64,000 nucleotides of DNA, from NCBI GenBank assembly GCA_015066785.1, contig SVNT01000008.1, positions 1 through 64,000 of the forward strand, given 5' to 3'. Positions 35,710 to 44,663 of this stretch are shown here, piece after piece; the first letter of the stretch is position 1; each line of letters opens with the position of its first letter. Under the pieces are notes generated by a model. That model was not told the DNA's origin. It did no database searches and worked only from the letters and a program-made list of their open reading frames with translations. The translations under genes were made by a program, and so were the position numbers. This DNA comes from Ruminococcus sp. (GTDB lineage: Bacteria > Bacillota > Clostridia > Oscillospirales > Ruminococcaceae).

Positions 35710-35787
35710 TGTTTTTTCCTCCGATAATTTAAGTTTTGACGCTTATAGCCGTGCACTGCCTCTGCGTCGGTTTTGCGAACGGACAAT

Positions 35788-35824
35788 AAAAAACGGCGTT
35801 CATACCCACAAGAGTACGAACGCC
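35788..35824 (-). terminator. Attenuator terminator before aroF
   Basis: GGCGTTCGTAC/GTATGAACGCC, an 11-bp stem with one G-U pair and an 8-nt loop, then GTTTTTTATTG on the minus strand. It lies between the leader peptide stop and aroF, where it would stop transcription early. Confidence 0.88.
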
Positions 35825-35854
35825 ATATAAAACACAAATATGTTTAAAGCACAA

Positions 35855-35968
35855 TTACGCAACACTTGTAAGCATTATATTTTTTGCACGACCAAAAAAC
35901 CCAAAGCTAAAAAAGAAGCTTGAGTTAGCAAAAAATATAAAGCTGAAAAGTGATGAAAGATGCTTCAT
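35855..35968 (-). CDS. Phe-rich leader peptide (attenuation)
   Basis: 37 residues beginning MKHLSS, with 10 phenylalanines in the first ~21 residues after that (LFSFIFF, SFFFSFGFF). The ATG follows AAAGGA by 9 nt; another ATG two codons upstream sits too close to the ribosome site. It lies 33 nt after the -10 of a strong promoter and 31 nt before a terminator. This resembles E. coli PheL (also MKH.. with Phe runs), where ribosome stalling on Phe codons favours an antiterminator. A candidate antiterminator pairing exists: 35862-35873 (last codons) with 35804-35815 (terminator arm end and loop). Confidence 0.85.
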   Translation of the reverse strand: MKHLSSLFSFIFFANSSFFFSFGFFGRAKNIMLTSVA

Positions 35969-36000
35969 ATCCATGTGTCCTTTCGTTTTAGTACAGTGAA

Positions 36001-36029
36001 ATTATATACCTATCAAATTCCGTTGTCAA
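36001..36029 (-). promoter_or_regulatory. Promoter of the Phe leader-aroF transcript
   Basis: TTGACA, 17-nt spacer, TATAAT: both hexamers perfect. It begins just past the pheA stop codon. Confidence 0.9.
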
Positions 36030-36046
36030 GAGTTTTTTTGATAAAA

Positions 36047-37162
36047 TTATAACATTTCCTTGTAGTTGCCGATAAACCGGAAATACGCCGCCTCGTCCTC
36101 AAGCTGTGCAAGGAGAGTTCTCACACGGCTGTCGGAAACATTCCCGTCAAAGTCGAGATAGAACACTACCTCAAAGTTCGCCCCCGGGATTATTTTGCTT
36201 TCGATGTGCGAAAGATTAATTCCGCTGACCGAAAATTTCGTGAGAAGTCGGTAGAGCGAGTTCTTCTCGTCGGGTATTCCGACAATGACCGAAACCGTAT
36301 CTGCATCGGACGTCGAGCAGAAATCACGGGATATGCAGATAAATCTCGTGCAGTTGGGATATACATCTGCGATTTTTTCGTCGATAATCTCAAGCCCGTA
36401 TTTTTCGGCACATTCGCATGAGCATATAGCGGCTATCGCCTCGTCGGAGCCTGCCACAAACTCCGCCGCCATAGCGGTATTATCGTAGGACACCTGCTCA
36501 AACCCGTGACTTTTAAGGTATTCCGAGCATTGAGAAAGCGCCTGTATATGCGAATATACTTTCTTTATTTCTTTTCTGTCGGTGCCTTTTTTTGCGGCAA
36601 GGCAATGGTTGATTTCAAGGCGTATCATCGCCGTTATCGAGAAATTATACTTGCCCATGAGGGAGTATGCCTCTGAGACCGAGCCTGCCGTTGAATTCTG
36701 TATCGGAATGATTCCGTACTTCACCCTGCCCTCTGCCACGGCACTGAAAACATCGTCAAATTTCGGGAAGAATTCAACCGTTGCAGACGGGAAAAGCCTT
36801 TTTCCCGCAGCGCCTGAATATGCACCATCAACACCCTGGCAAGCAATGGTTCCGCTGTATTCCATATCGAGCATTTCTGGCGAAAACGCCGTAGAGGCGT
36901 CGAGATTCCTGCTCTGCTGTATGCACTTCGAAACGTCCATTATATTTGAAAAGATTACCTGCGCACCATCAGCGTATTCTTCGGGGGCTCTGGCTTTTAT
37001 CCCTGCAAGAAGCTCCTTCTCTCTCCCCTTCTGGAAAACGGGAAGATTATTGCGGCGTTTGTAATCCGCAACCTCCTCGCAGACCTTCATTCTTCTGGAG
37101 AAAAGGCCGAGTATTTCGCTGTCTATTTCGTCAATCTGCGCTCTCAAATCCGAAAGTTCCAT
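36047..37162 (-). CDS. pheA: Bifunctional chorismate mutase/prephenate dehydratase
   Basis: 371 residues: AroQ chorismate mutase (~1-90, LRAQIDEIDSEILGLFSRRM), prephenate dehydratase (~105-285, QGVDGAYSGAA, NSTAGSVSEAY, and the TRF of NCTRFICIS), and a C-terminal ACT domain with INLSHIESKI for Phe feedback. It converts chorismate to phenylpyruvate. The CM-PDT fusion is common in proteobacteria and some Clostridia, whereas many Firmicutes carry separate enzymes. Start at the ATG after AGAGGAG; a 38-residue upstream extension is rejected because it crosses the promoter. Confidence 0.95.
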   Translation of the reverse strand: MELSDLRAQIDEIDSEILGLFSRRMKVCEEVADYKRRNNLPVFQKGREKELLAGIKARAPEEYADGAQVIFSNIMDVSKCIQQSRNLDASTAFSPEMLDMEYSGTIACQGVDGAYSGAAGKRLFPSATVEFFPKFDDVFSAVAEGRVKYGIIPIQNSTAGSVSEAYSLMGKYNFSITAMIRLEINHCLAAKKGTDRKEIKKVYSHIQALSQCSEYLKSHGFEQVSYDNTAMAAEFVAGSDEAIAAICSCECAEKYGLEIIDEKIADVYPNCTRFICISRDFCSTSDADTVSVIVGIPDEKNSLYRLLTKFSVSGINLSHIESKIIPGANFEVVFYLDFDGNVSDSRVRTLLAQLEDEAAYFRFIGNYKEML

Positions 37163-37196
37163 AAAAAATCTCCTCTTTTTCAATAATAACAGATTA

Positions 37197-37225
37197 ATTA
37201 TATAACTTTGCCGAAAAAAATACAA
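37197..37225 (-). promoter_or_regulatory. Promoter of pheA
   Basis: TTGTAT, 17-nt spacer, TATAAT, giving a leader of about 25-30 nt. There is no leader peptide here, unlike aroF. Confidence 0.7.
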
Positions 37226-37329
37226 CACGGCGTTTCCAAAAAGAATATAGTCAATATGCACAATTTTTTGATGCAAATTCCGTCATTTTGAGTCCAGAGG
37301 AAGAAAGCGGATTTTTTATAAAATTTTAC

Positions 37330-37358
37330 TTGATTATTGTCGCCGATTATTATATAAT
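37330..37358 (+). promoter_or_regulatory. Promoter of the nuclease-like protein gene
   Basis: TTGATT, 17-nt spacer, TATAAT. Confidence 0.78.
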
Positions 37359-37398
37359 ATTAAAGGTATATTATTTTTTATTATTTTAGGGGGTACTT

Positions 37399-39498
37399 AT
37401 GGACGAACTTACATTCAAGCCCACTCCTGTTCCGGACGAAAATAACAAACCCGAAAAGAAAGAAAAGCCATCATTCGAGATGGATATGATTGATTTCGCT
37501 CCGAAGAAAAAAGAAACCGTTGACGAAACAGAAGCCTTTTTTGAGGAAAGCAAGACTGAAAGCCTTGAAGACATCATCAAAAAGGAAAAGATGGAGCGTC
37601 AGCGCCTCAAAGAAGAACAGAACAAGGCTCAGCCTCTCCCCGAAGCTGCACCGCAGCCTCCCAAGGATAACGGCATAATCGAGCTTACCCTTACACCTCC
37701 GCCGACAACACCTCCTTCAATGGAAAAGCCCGTTGCGAAAAAAGCAGAACCTTCTGAGGAAAAGGCACCCGAGCCAAAGGCAGAAGAAAAGGCTACTGAG
37801 GTAAAGGCAGAAGAAAAACTCCCCGAAGTAAAGTCGGAAGAAAAGGCAGAGGCTCCCAAGCCCAAGAAGAAAAAATCAACCAAGCCGAAGGCACCCGCAG
37901 GTGAAACGGCAAAGGGCGACACAAAACCCGACAACAAGAAAAAGGCTGAGGCGCCTTCTCCCAAAAAGGAAGAAAAGCCCGAAGAAAAAGCTGAAAGCAT
38001 AGACGAAATTATCCCGAAGAAGAAAATCGAGATTATTCCCGAGGCTGACCCCGACACTCCCGTTGAAATCGAAGAGCTTGTTATCCCATCAGACCTCAAG
38101 GCTCCCGAAAAGGAAGAGAAGAAACCTGAAAAATCCTTCAAGGACGCTGATTCGATTGAAAGTCTTGCCGTATCAGTTCCCGTGTTCAAGGAAGTTGATG
38201 AAACAACAGCCCAGCAGCACGACGAAAGCATCGAGGACGAATACCAGAAGCTCGTCAAGCTTGAGGATATTGATTCTCTCACGCCTGACGACAAGCGCAG
38301 ACTTCAGATAATCAGACTTATCGACCTCAAGAAGAAGGGTACACTCACAAAAATGGCAAACGACAATCTCGTTTCGTTCATGAACGAAGAAAGACGTCTC
38401 GGCCACGATGTATCCGCTTTTGAAAAGGCACTTTCCGAATTGTCACAGCCTGCGAAGTCGGTTTCATCCGACCTTATGAATGCACCTTCGACACAGAAGC
38501 CTGCAAGCGCTCCCACAAAGGATGTGCTTCCGTCATTCAAGGCTGACAATCAGGTACATAATGCAGAGCCTGCTCCCACAAAGCAGCCTGCAAAAACCGA
38601 AGCACCTATCGTTACTCCCTCTTCGAGCAAGAATAATGACGCAGAAAAGGCACCTGCAAAGTCCGAAGGCGGCTCAATAATCGATAAAATCCTTGAAAAT
38701 AAGATAATCATCGGTATTGCGGCACTCGCACTTGCTATTATCATAATTATCGTTGCGGCGGTTTCCTGCAATTCAGGCAACGACAAGCCCGCCGAAACAA
38801 CAACGGTAACTACAACCGTTGCGGAAGAAACAACGACAACACAGGACAACAGCGTTATAGTTCCCGAAGAAACAACTGTTGCGGAAACAGAAAAGATTTC
38901 AGCAGGAAATATGATTGAAGCTACTGTAGAAGAAGTTATCGACGCAGACACAATCAAGGCTGACATCGACGGCGAAGAATACACAATCCAGCTTATCGGT
39001 GTTGAAGCTCCTGCATCGTGGGCATACTGGGGCCCTGATTCAACGACATACGCAAAGAAGAAGCTCCTTGACCAGCACATCACACTTGAATTTGACAAGG
39101 TGCTCTATGTCGACGAAGAAGACAAGACAACGCTTTACGCTTACATCTGGCACGACAACGGAAAGACTCTCTTCAATGACGAGCTTGTAATTCTCGGTCA
39201 CGTAAAGGCATCGCCTACCGAGGGCAACTCAAAGTACGACGCAGAGTTTGACCGCACACAGACAGAGGCTAAGAACAAGAAGCTCGGCTTGTGGTCATAC
39301 AAACCCGTGACATCGACAAGACCTACCGTAAATCCGACAGGCACAGCGGCTAAGTATCCGTACATCGCAGACGACAGAAATCATTTCCACAAAAATGACT
39401 GTGCTTATGCATACGACGGCGGAACGAAGTTCTACTTCTCAACAAGAGAAGAAGCCAAGGCTTACGCACCTAACCCCTGTCCTACATGTAATCCGTAA
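37399..39498 (+). CDS. Membrane-tethered degenerate SNase-fold protein
   Basis: 699 residues. A long Lys/Glu/Pro-rich cytoplasmic region (~1-430), one transmembrane helix (~436-455, IGIAALALAIIIIIVAAVSC), a Thr-rich linker, a thermonuclease-like domain (~507-640, EVIDADTIKADIDGEEY to AKNKKLGLW), and a C-terminal zinc-type motif (HFHKNDC..PCPTC). Compared with staphylococcal nuclease, the Asp of VIDADT is kept. The residues matching R35 (Q), D40 (E), E43 (A) and R87 (T) are replaced, so hydrolysis is doubtful. Topology puts the SNase-like domain outside. ATG with AGGGGG upstream; monocistronic. It may be a binding or scaffold protein; this is inference. Confidence 0.8.
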   Translation: MDELTFKPTPVPDENNKPEKKEKPSFEMDMIDFAPKKKETVDETEAFFEESKTESLEDIIKKEKMERQRLKEEQNKAQPLPEAAPQPPKDNGIIELTLTPPPTTPPSMEKPVAKKAEPSEEKAPEPKAEEKATEVKAEEKLPEVKSEEKAEAPKPKKKKSTKPKAPAGETAKGDTKPDNKKKAEAPSPKKEEKPEEKAESIDEIIPKKKIEIIPEADPDTPVEIEELVIPSDLKAPEKEEKKPEKSFKDADSIESLAVSVPVFKEVDETTAQQHDESIEDEYQKLVKLEDIDSLTPDDKRRLQIIRLIDLKKKGTLTKMANDNLVSFMNEERRLGHDVSAFEKALSELSQPAKSVSSDLMNAPSTQKPASAPTKDVLPSFKADNQVHNAEPAPTKQPAKTEAPIVTPSSSKNNDAEKAPAKSEGGSIIDKILENKIIIGIAALALAIIIIIVAAVSCNSGNDKPAETTTVTTTVAEETTTTQDNSVIVPEETTVAETEKISAGNMIEATVEEVIDADTIKADIDGEEYTIQLIGVEAPASWAYWGPDSTTYAKKKLLDQHITLEFDKVLYVDEEDKTTLYAYIWHDNGKTLFNDELVILGHVKASPTEGNSKYDAEFDRTQTEAKNKKLGLWSYKPVTSTRPTVNPTGTAAKYPYIADDRNHFHKNDCAYAYDGGTKFYFSTREEAKAYAPNPCPTCNP

Positions 39499-39503
39499 AA
39501 AAC

Positions 39504-39540
39504 AACCCTCTCCTGATTATTGTCGGGAGAGGGTTATTTT
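39504..39540 (+). terminator. Terminator of the nuclease-like protein gene
   Basis: AACCCTCTCC and GGGAGAGGGTT stem, 11-nt loop, then ATTTTTTGG. Confidence 0.9.
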
Positions 39541-39548
39541 TTGGTTTG

Positions 39549-39671
39549 TCGGGCTTGAGTATAATCCCGCCACGGAAGTTTTTATTGCGCTATTGAGGGG
39601 AACCTTTCTTCAGAAAGATTCCCCTCGATAAATACATATAAGATTTCTGTACGGGTTATGCTTAAACCCGA
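39549..39671. repeat. Outer inverted repeat around repeat copy C
   Basis: TCGGGCTTGAGTATAATCCCG (39549-39569) and CGGGTTATGCTTAAACCCGA (39652-39671) pair along their length with two G-U pairs, one mismatch and one bulged base. Unlike copies A and B it lacks flanking T-tracts, so terminator activity is doubtful. Confidence 0.55.
39570..39651 (-). repeat. Intergenic foldback repeat, copy C (short form, 82 nt)
   Basis: Keeps only the GAGGGGAA hairpin (TTGAGGGGAACCTTTCTTC..AGATTCCCCTC) and both terminal repeats (TACAGAAAT.. and ..GCGCAATA on the minus strand). The central palindrome and third hairpin are missing. Sequence in the shared part is close to copies A and B. Confidence 0.82.
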
Positions 39672-39682
39672 TACCGCTCGCC

Positions 39683-42600
39683 TTACCATGTCCATTCGTC
39701 CATGAAACGCTTGAGCTTTTCGCGTTTGCTGCTACCGTCGGCAGTTTTCTGCTTGCCGAGTTCGTTTGCCGCAGCAATGAGGATAAGTACCACTCCCACT
39801 CCGAGAAGGTAAATCCACCACGCAAGGCTTTCCCAGAAGTCCTTTGACATATAGAGTGTAATCATTATTATCAGCGAAATAGAAAGCACGAACCAGCGAC
39901 GCTTTTTGATGATAAAAGACACCACCAGCATTGCAAACACGCTGAAAAGAATAATCAGACTGTCGACAACATTTCCTGAAATGAATGCGGAGATGAGAAG
40001 AACAACAACTCCCGCAATTGCAAGGAAGAAACTGAGCGTTTCAACCTTGTCACGCCTGTCTTTCCATACGCACCACAGATAGAAGCAGTGTAGGTAAACG
40101 GGTATGAGGTTGATTTCAAGGAATATAAGTTCGGGGATTTCAAAGAACGGCTGGAGCCAGTATGTGACCACGCCCACTGCACAGGCAACCGAAAGCACCA
40201 TCCTGTCGGCGAAATCCGTCTTGCCGATACGCTTGTAGTACATAAGTGCGTAGACGATGAGTTCAAACATTCCCACAAAGGTGATGTAATCGTCATAATC
40301 GAAAACGAGCATGAACGGTAGCACTCCCGAAAAGATGAAGATCCAGTCGAAAATCTTTCGTTCCCCGGTGTTCTGCCATACACGGCGTGAGAAAACGAGG
40401 GAAATCACCGAGAAGAGAACAAATCCTGCTATGTATATAAGGCGTGAGTAATCCTCCAGCTTTGCGCCGAGCATACACACAATACAAACGAGTGCAAGTG
40501 CAGGGAAAACTCCTGTAAAACGGTTGTCCTTCTTTATAATAGGAAGTATGTAGGTAACCGCCGCAATCAGTATCATTGCGAGTGCGTAAGGAATTACCCT
40601 GCCATCGTCAATGTACGAGTAGCATATCAGCGTCGAGAGAAGCGTCAGATTGAGCGAAATCATCGCAGACACCGAAAGCGGTGTTGCAAATCTGTCGGGG
40701 CGCTTGAGTATCTTGTACTTCACAACGCAGAATGCGGAAATCAGCATTGACATGCCGCCGAGTATGAGCCAGCAGTATTCCGCCTCGACGCCTGCATAAA
40801 GTGGCATTATGAATGATAACAGAAGTACCTTTCCTACTGCGATGTATGTGCGTGCGGAATTTGACGCAGGTCTGAACATCAGTGCCAGCGAATAAACCGT
40901 CGCCACAACAGAGGCGATTATCGCTTCGACTGCACCGCCCTCTCCGATTACGGCGTAAACGAACGCCATGAGGAAATATATTCCCGACGATGTGAGCGTC
41001 GCTATGTCAAGCGGGAAGGCAAATTCCTTGCAACGCTCCGACTTTTTCGAGAGGAATACCGTAACCGCAGCAGAAATCGCAACAATCACAAACCAGACAA
41101 GATAAGCCACAGCGAAGGGTGACTCCTCTACGCCTGATACAATTATTGCGGGAAGAAGTGCGGATATAACCACGAATATCCACTGATATACAACACGCAG
41201 TTTCTTGTTATCCTCAAGGATGCAGAACATCAGCGAGGGAATAACAAACAGTACCGCCATTGTAACGGTTTCGGGAAGAAGTGAATATTCCGCCATTGAA
41301 ATGAGAACAACGAACAGGCTTATTGCTGTCGGTACGCTCCATTCCTTGAGGCGTGGGAATTTCCTTCCGAGTGTGAATATGAGTACGGTGAGAACGAAAA
41401 TCGCCGCACTCCACAATATAACGCCGTAGTCGCTTCCCGTAAATTCAGTAAACGGGTAGCAGAGCATAAATGTTGAAACGAGGAAAAATCCACGGAATAT
41501 TGCACCCGCAACAGATTTTCTGTTTTCCGTACAGAGCGGAAGTGCAACAAGCAGATACGCCGCAAAGACAACAGCAAAGATGACATAATCCGTCATAGCG
41601 CTGTCAATGACATTCATTGCCCTGATGATATATTCCGTAATAAGCACCGCAAACGCCACCGCATCGGTTTCGTGAGAGCGCATACGGTTCTTCACAAAGA
41701 AGGATACTGCAAAAAGTATCGCAATCAGCGAGGTTGCAATGATGGACGTGCTTATCTCCGTATCCGCAAGAAGATACGACGGTGCGGCATACGAAAGTGC
41801 CACTACCGCAAACGCAAAAAGTATTCTGAGCGGACGGCCTTTTTTGAGTATGAGATACGCCGTATTTATCACGATTATTCCGAGAAGGAGTATTGACGAA
41901 AGCGTCCACGCCTCGTCGGAGATTATTCCGATAAGCGCCATAAGCGACGAAATTCCGATTACGACATAGCCTATGCATTCAAGCACCTTGGAAATGCCTT
42001 CGGAATAGATATTCGTTGCCTGAAGAATGAACACCGCCAGCACCGTCATTGCGGCGATATAGGTAAACTCCGTAACATTTTCGGGTTGTACAAGCATTAC
42101 CATCGAGGCAATGAAAACGAGCATGAACGCTATAACTCCGACAGGGGCCTCGCTGCCGTTACGGAAACGTGCGTGCATGAATACAACGCAGAATATCACC
42201 ATCGAAATGAACGCCGCAACGCCTTCACCTGCGGTAAATACGCTGACAACCGCAAGCGCAAGTGCATTGTACATCGCATAGATTTTCCAGTTTTTAAAGA
42301 GAATATAGAGCTTTCCGTCCTGCTTGTCGGGGATAAATCTGTCGGCAAACACCACAATAAGCGAAAAGACCGCCATCATTATTGCGGATATTGCATTCGG
42401 CTCTCCCACCATAAAGAAAGAAGTGAAAAGTGCCGTTGCCGAAAGTCCGAAAAGCGAAATCCACGAAAGGATATTCACCTTATATTTCACGGCACCGAGT
42501 CCCGAGAACAATGTCAGCAGGAACGAAATAAGCCCGAGCAGTATGAATTTTCCGTAGCCCGTGAATGAGAACCATTCTCCGAAAAGGCCGAAAAATCCGA

Positions 42601-43309
42601 TTGCTGTAAGGGTTATCGGCATAAATATACTTCCGAGAGTATAAAATGCGATACCCGTGCTTTTAAGTCCGAATTTCTTTTCGGAAATTGCCGATGCACC
42701 GAAGAACACCAGCGTGAACATAAGTATCATAAAGCTGCGCAGACCGTTTGTAAGGCTTGCCCAGGTTGTTGTTGCGAAAATAAGACCCGCAAGGACAACA
42801 AAAAGCGTTCCCACAATGAGAATGATGTTGATTGTACTTACGCTCTTTTTCTCTGCGGGAGCAATAACGCTCTGCACAGGCTGGGCTGTTGCAGGCGGCA
42901 CCTCTGTTTTCGGGAGAGGCTGTTCCGCAACGGGCTTCATCACAAACTCTTCAGCCGCAGGAGGCGGAGCTGTCTTTGCAACAACAGGAGTCGGCACCGT
43001 TTCAGCCGCAACGGGTGCAGGCTGTACGGGAGTCGGCTGTGCAGGTGCCTGCGTTGCGGTATTCACCGCCGCACCGAAGTATGTCGGTGCCGCCGAAGAT
43101 GTCTTCTGTGCAGGGGTATTTTCTGCAGGCTGAGTATATTCCCCGTTGCCTGTCAGAAGAAATTTTTCGTCATTGACGGTTATTTTACCATTCTTTTTCA
43201 GGACAGATATGCGGTATTTCATAATACTGATTTCTGTGTTCAAGCTGCCGTTCTTACAGATGAAAACAACAAGAACTATCGCCAGTACTACCGTAAAGAA
43301 CCATCCCAT
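39683..43309 (-). CDS. Giant polytopic membrane protein
   Basis: 1208 residues. An N-terminal helix (FFTVVLAIVLVVFICKNG) is followed by a Pro/Ala/Thr-rich linker (~55-155) and then a very long membrane domain with more than 25 hydrophobic segments from ~165 to ~1190. It resembles the SCO7613-C-terminal/DUF2157-DUF2339-like large membrane proteins of unknown role; I assign no function. It is last in an operon with a DUF975 protein and UDP-glucose dehydrogenase (gaps of 12 and 10 nt), which hints at an envelope or polysaccharide link. ATG with GGTGAT upstream. Confidence 0.75.
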   Translation of the reverse strand: MGWFFTVVLAIVLVVFICKNGSLNTEISIMKYRISVLKKNGKITVNDEKFLLTGNGEYTQPAENTPAQKTSSAAPTYFGAAVNTATQAPAQPTPVQPAPVAAETVPTPVVAKTAPPPAAEEFVMKPVAEQPLPKTEVPPATAQPVQSVIAPAEKKSVSTINIILIVGTLFVVLAGLIFATTTWASLTNGLRSFMILMFTLVFFGASAISEKKFGLKSTGIAFYTLGSIFMPITLTAIGFFGLFGEWFSFTGYGKFILLGLISFLLTLFSGLGAVKYKVNILSWISLFGLSATALFTSFFMVGEPNAISAIMMAVFSLIVVFADRFIPDKQDGKLYILFKNWKIYAMYNALALAVVSVFTAGEGVAAFISMVIFCVVFMHARFRNGSEAPVGVIAFMLVFIASMVMLVQPENVTEFTYIAAMTVLAVFILQATNIYSEGISKVLECIGYVVIGISSLMALIGIISDEAWTLSSILLLGIIVINTAYLILKKGRPLRILFAFAVVALSYAAPSYLLADTEISTSIIATSLIAILFAVSFFVKNRMRSHETDAVAFAVLITEYIIRAMNVIDSAMTDYVIFAVVFAAYLLVALPLCTENRKSVAGAIFRGFFLVSTFMLCYPFTEFTGSDYGVILWSAAIFVLTVLIFTLGRKFPRLKEWSVPTAISLFVVLISMAEYSLLPETVTMAVLFVIPSLMFCILEDNKKLRVVYQWIFVVISALLPAIIVSGVEESPFAVAYLVWFVIVAISAAVTVFLSKKSERCKEFAFPLDIATLTSSGIYFLMAFVYAVIGEGGAVEAIIASVVATVYSLALMFRPASNSARTYIAVGKVLLLSFIMPLYAGVEAEYCWLILGGMSMLISAFCVVKYKILKRPDRFATPLSVSAMISLNLTLLSTLICYSYIDDGRVIPYALAMILIAAVTYILPIIKKDNRFTGVFPALALVCIVCMLGAKLEDYSRLIYIAGFVLFSVISLVFSRRVWQNTGERKIFDWIFIFSGVLPFMLVFDYDDYITFVGMFELIVYALMYYKRIGKTDFADRMVLSVACAVGVVTYWLQPFFEIPELIFLEINLIPVYLHCFYLWCVWKDRRDKVETLSFFLAIAGVVVLLISAFISGNVVDSLIILFSVFAMLVVSFIIKKRRWFVLSISLIIMITLYMSKDFWESLAWWIYLLGVGVVLILIAAANELGKQKTADGSSKREKLKRFMDEWTW

Positions 43310-43319
43310 TCTGTATCAC

Positions 43320-44651
43320 CTATCTTCCCACACTGTAATAATCAAAGCCCCTCTTTTCCATTTCGGACGGGGTATAGATGTTTCTGAAATCAAAGAAGAA
43401 ATTTCCCCTCGAAATCTTCTTCACTCTGTCAAGGTCAAGGTTACGGAAAACGTGCCATTCAGTGAGTATCATAACCGCATCGCTTTCTTCGATGGCGTCG
43501 TATTCGTTATCGCAGAATTCAATGCTGTCACGGATTTCTTCAAACCGCCACTCGCCTTCTTTTCTTCCCTCGGGGTCAAAGATTTTAAGCCTTGCCCCTG
43601 CTTTTGCAAGCTCGGGAAGTATAGTCAGAGACGGACTTTCACGCATATCGTCGGTTTTCGGCTTGAATGTAATCCCGAGGACTGCAATATTCTTTCCCTC
43701 AAGATTTCCCATAGCACCGATAACCTTCTGCGCCATACGGAGCTTCTGGCGTTCATTCGCCTCAACGGTTGTTTCTATCAGAGAAATAACCTCTCCGTGT
43801 TCACGGGCAATGCTCGCAAGCGCCTTTGTATCCTTCGGGAAACAGCTACCGCCATATCCCGGGCCTGCGTGAAGGAACTTCGGGGAGATACGCCCGTCTT
43901 TTCCCATTGCCTTTGCGACGTGCTGGACATCCGCACCGACCTTTTCGCAGAGATTTGCTATTTCGTTTATATATGTGATTTTCATCGCAAGGAATGCATT
44001 TGAGGCGTACTTTATCATTTCCGCCGTTTCGATGTTTGTTTCAACAAACGGCGTTTCGTTGAGATAAAGCACCCTGTACACTTCCTTCATTGCGGTGAGC
44101 GCACGCTCACTCTCGGTACCGAGAACAACTCTGTCAGGGTGAGAGAAGTCGTGTACCGCCGAGCCTTCACGCAGAAATTCAGGGTTGGAAACAACGTCGA
44201 AGTCATAGTCCACTCCCCTCTCATCGAGGATTTTCTGCACCGTTGCCTTCACCTTCTGCCCCGTACCTATCGGAACAGTCGATTTATCGACGATTACTTT
44301 ATATCCGTTCATATTGCGGGCGATACTCTCTGCAACCGAAAGCACATACTGCAAATCCGCACTCCCGTCGTCCTTCGGCGGAGTACCGACAGCGATAAAA
44401 ATTATATCGCTATTTTCCGTTGCCGACTTTATATCGGTCGAAAAACGGAGTCTGTGGTTTTTCACATTCTCTCTCACGATTGCGTCGAGACCGGGTTCAA
44501 AAATCGGAATCCCTCCGTTATCGAGGGTTTCTATCTTCGTAATGTCATTGTCAACGCAAACGACATTGTTCCCGAAATCTGAAAGAAGTGCCCCTGATAC
44601 GAGGCCTACATATCCCGTTCCGACAACTGCAATATCTGACATTCTACTCAC
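43320..44651 (-). CDS. ugd: UDP-glucose 6-dehydrogenase
   Basis: Oxidises UDP-glucose to UDP-glucuronate for capsule or teichuronic-type polymers. 443 residues: NAD-binding GTGYVGLVSGALLSDFGN, central helix, catalytic cysteine in GPGYGGSCFPKDTKAL, and C-terminal UDP-binding domain (LGITFKPKTDDMRESPS). Middle of a three-gene operon with membrane proteins of unknown function. A UDP-N-acetyl-mannosamine dehydrogenase is a less likely alternative. Confidence 0.94.
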   Translation of the reverse strand: MSRMSDIAVVGTGYVGLVSGALLSDFGNNVVCVDNDITKIETLDNGGIPIFEPGLDAIVRENVKNHRLRFSTDIKSATENSDIIFIAVGTPPKDDGSADLQYVLSVAESIARNMNGYKVIVDKSTVPIGTGQKVKATVQKILDERGVDYDFDVVSNPEFLREGSAVHDFSHPDRVVLGTESERALTAMKEVYRVLYLNETPFVETNIETAEMIKYASNAFLAMKITYINEIANLCEKVGADVQHVAKAMGKDGRISPKFLHAGPGYGGSCFPKDTKALASIAREHGEVISLIETTVEANERQKLRMAQKVIGAMGNLEGKNIAVLGITFKPKTDDMRESPSLTILPELAKAGARLKIFDPEGRKEGEWRFEEIRDSIEFCDNEYDAIEESDAVMILTEWHVFRNLDLDRVKKISRGNFFFDFRNIYTPSEMEKRGFDYYSVGR

Positions 44652-44663
44652 CTTTGCTATGAA

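Noticed and set aside
37629..38294. Minus-strand Ser/Gly/Phe-rich ORF of 221 codons
   Set aside because: Antisense of the Lys/Glu/Pro-rich region of the nuclease-like protein; no ribosome site.
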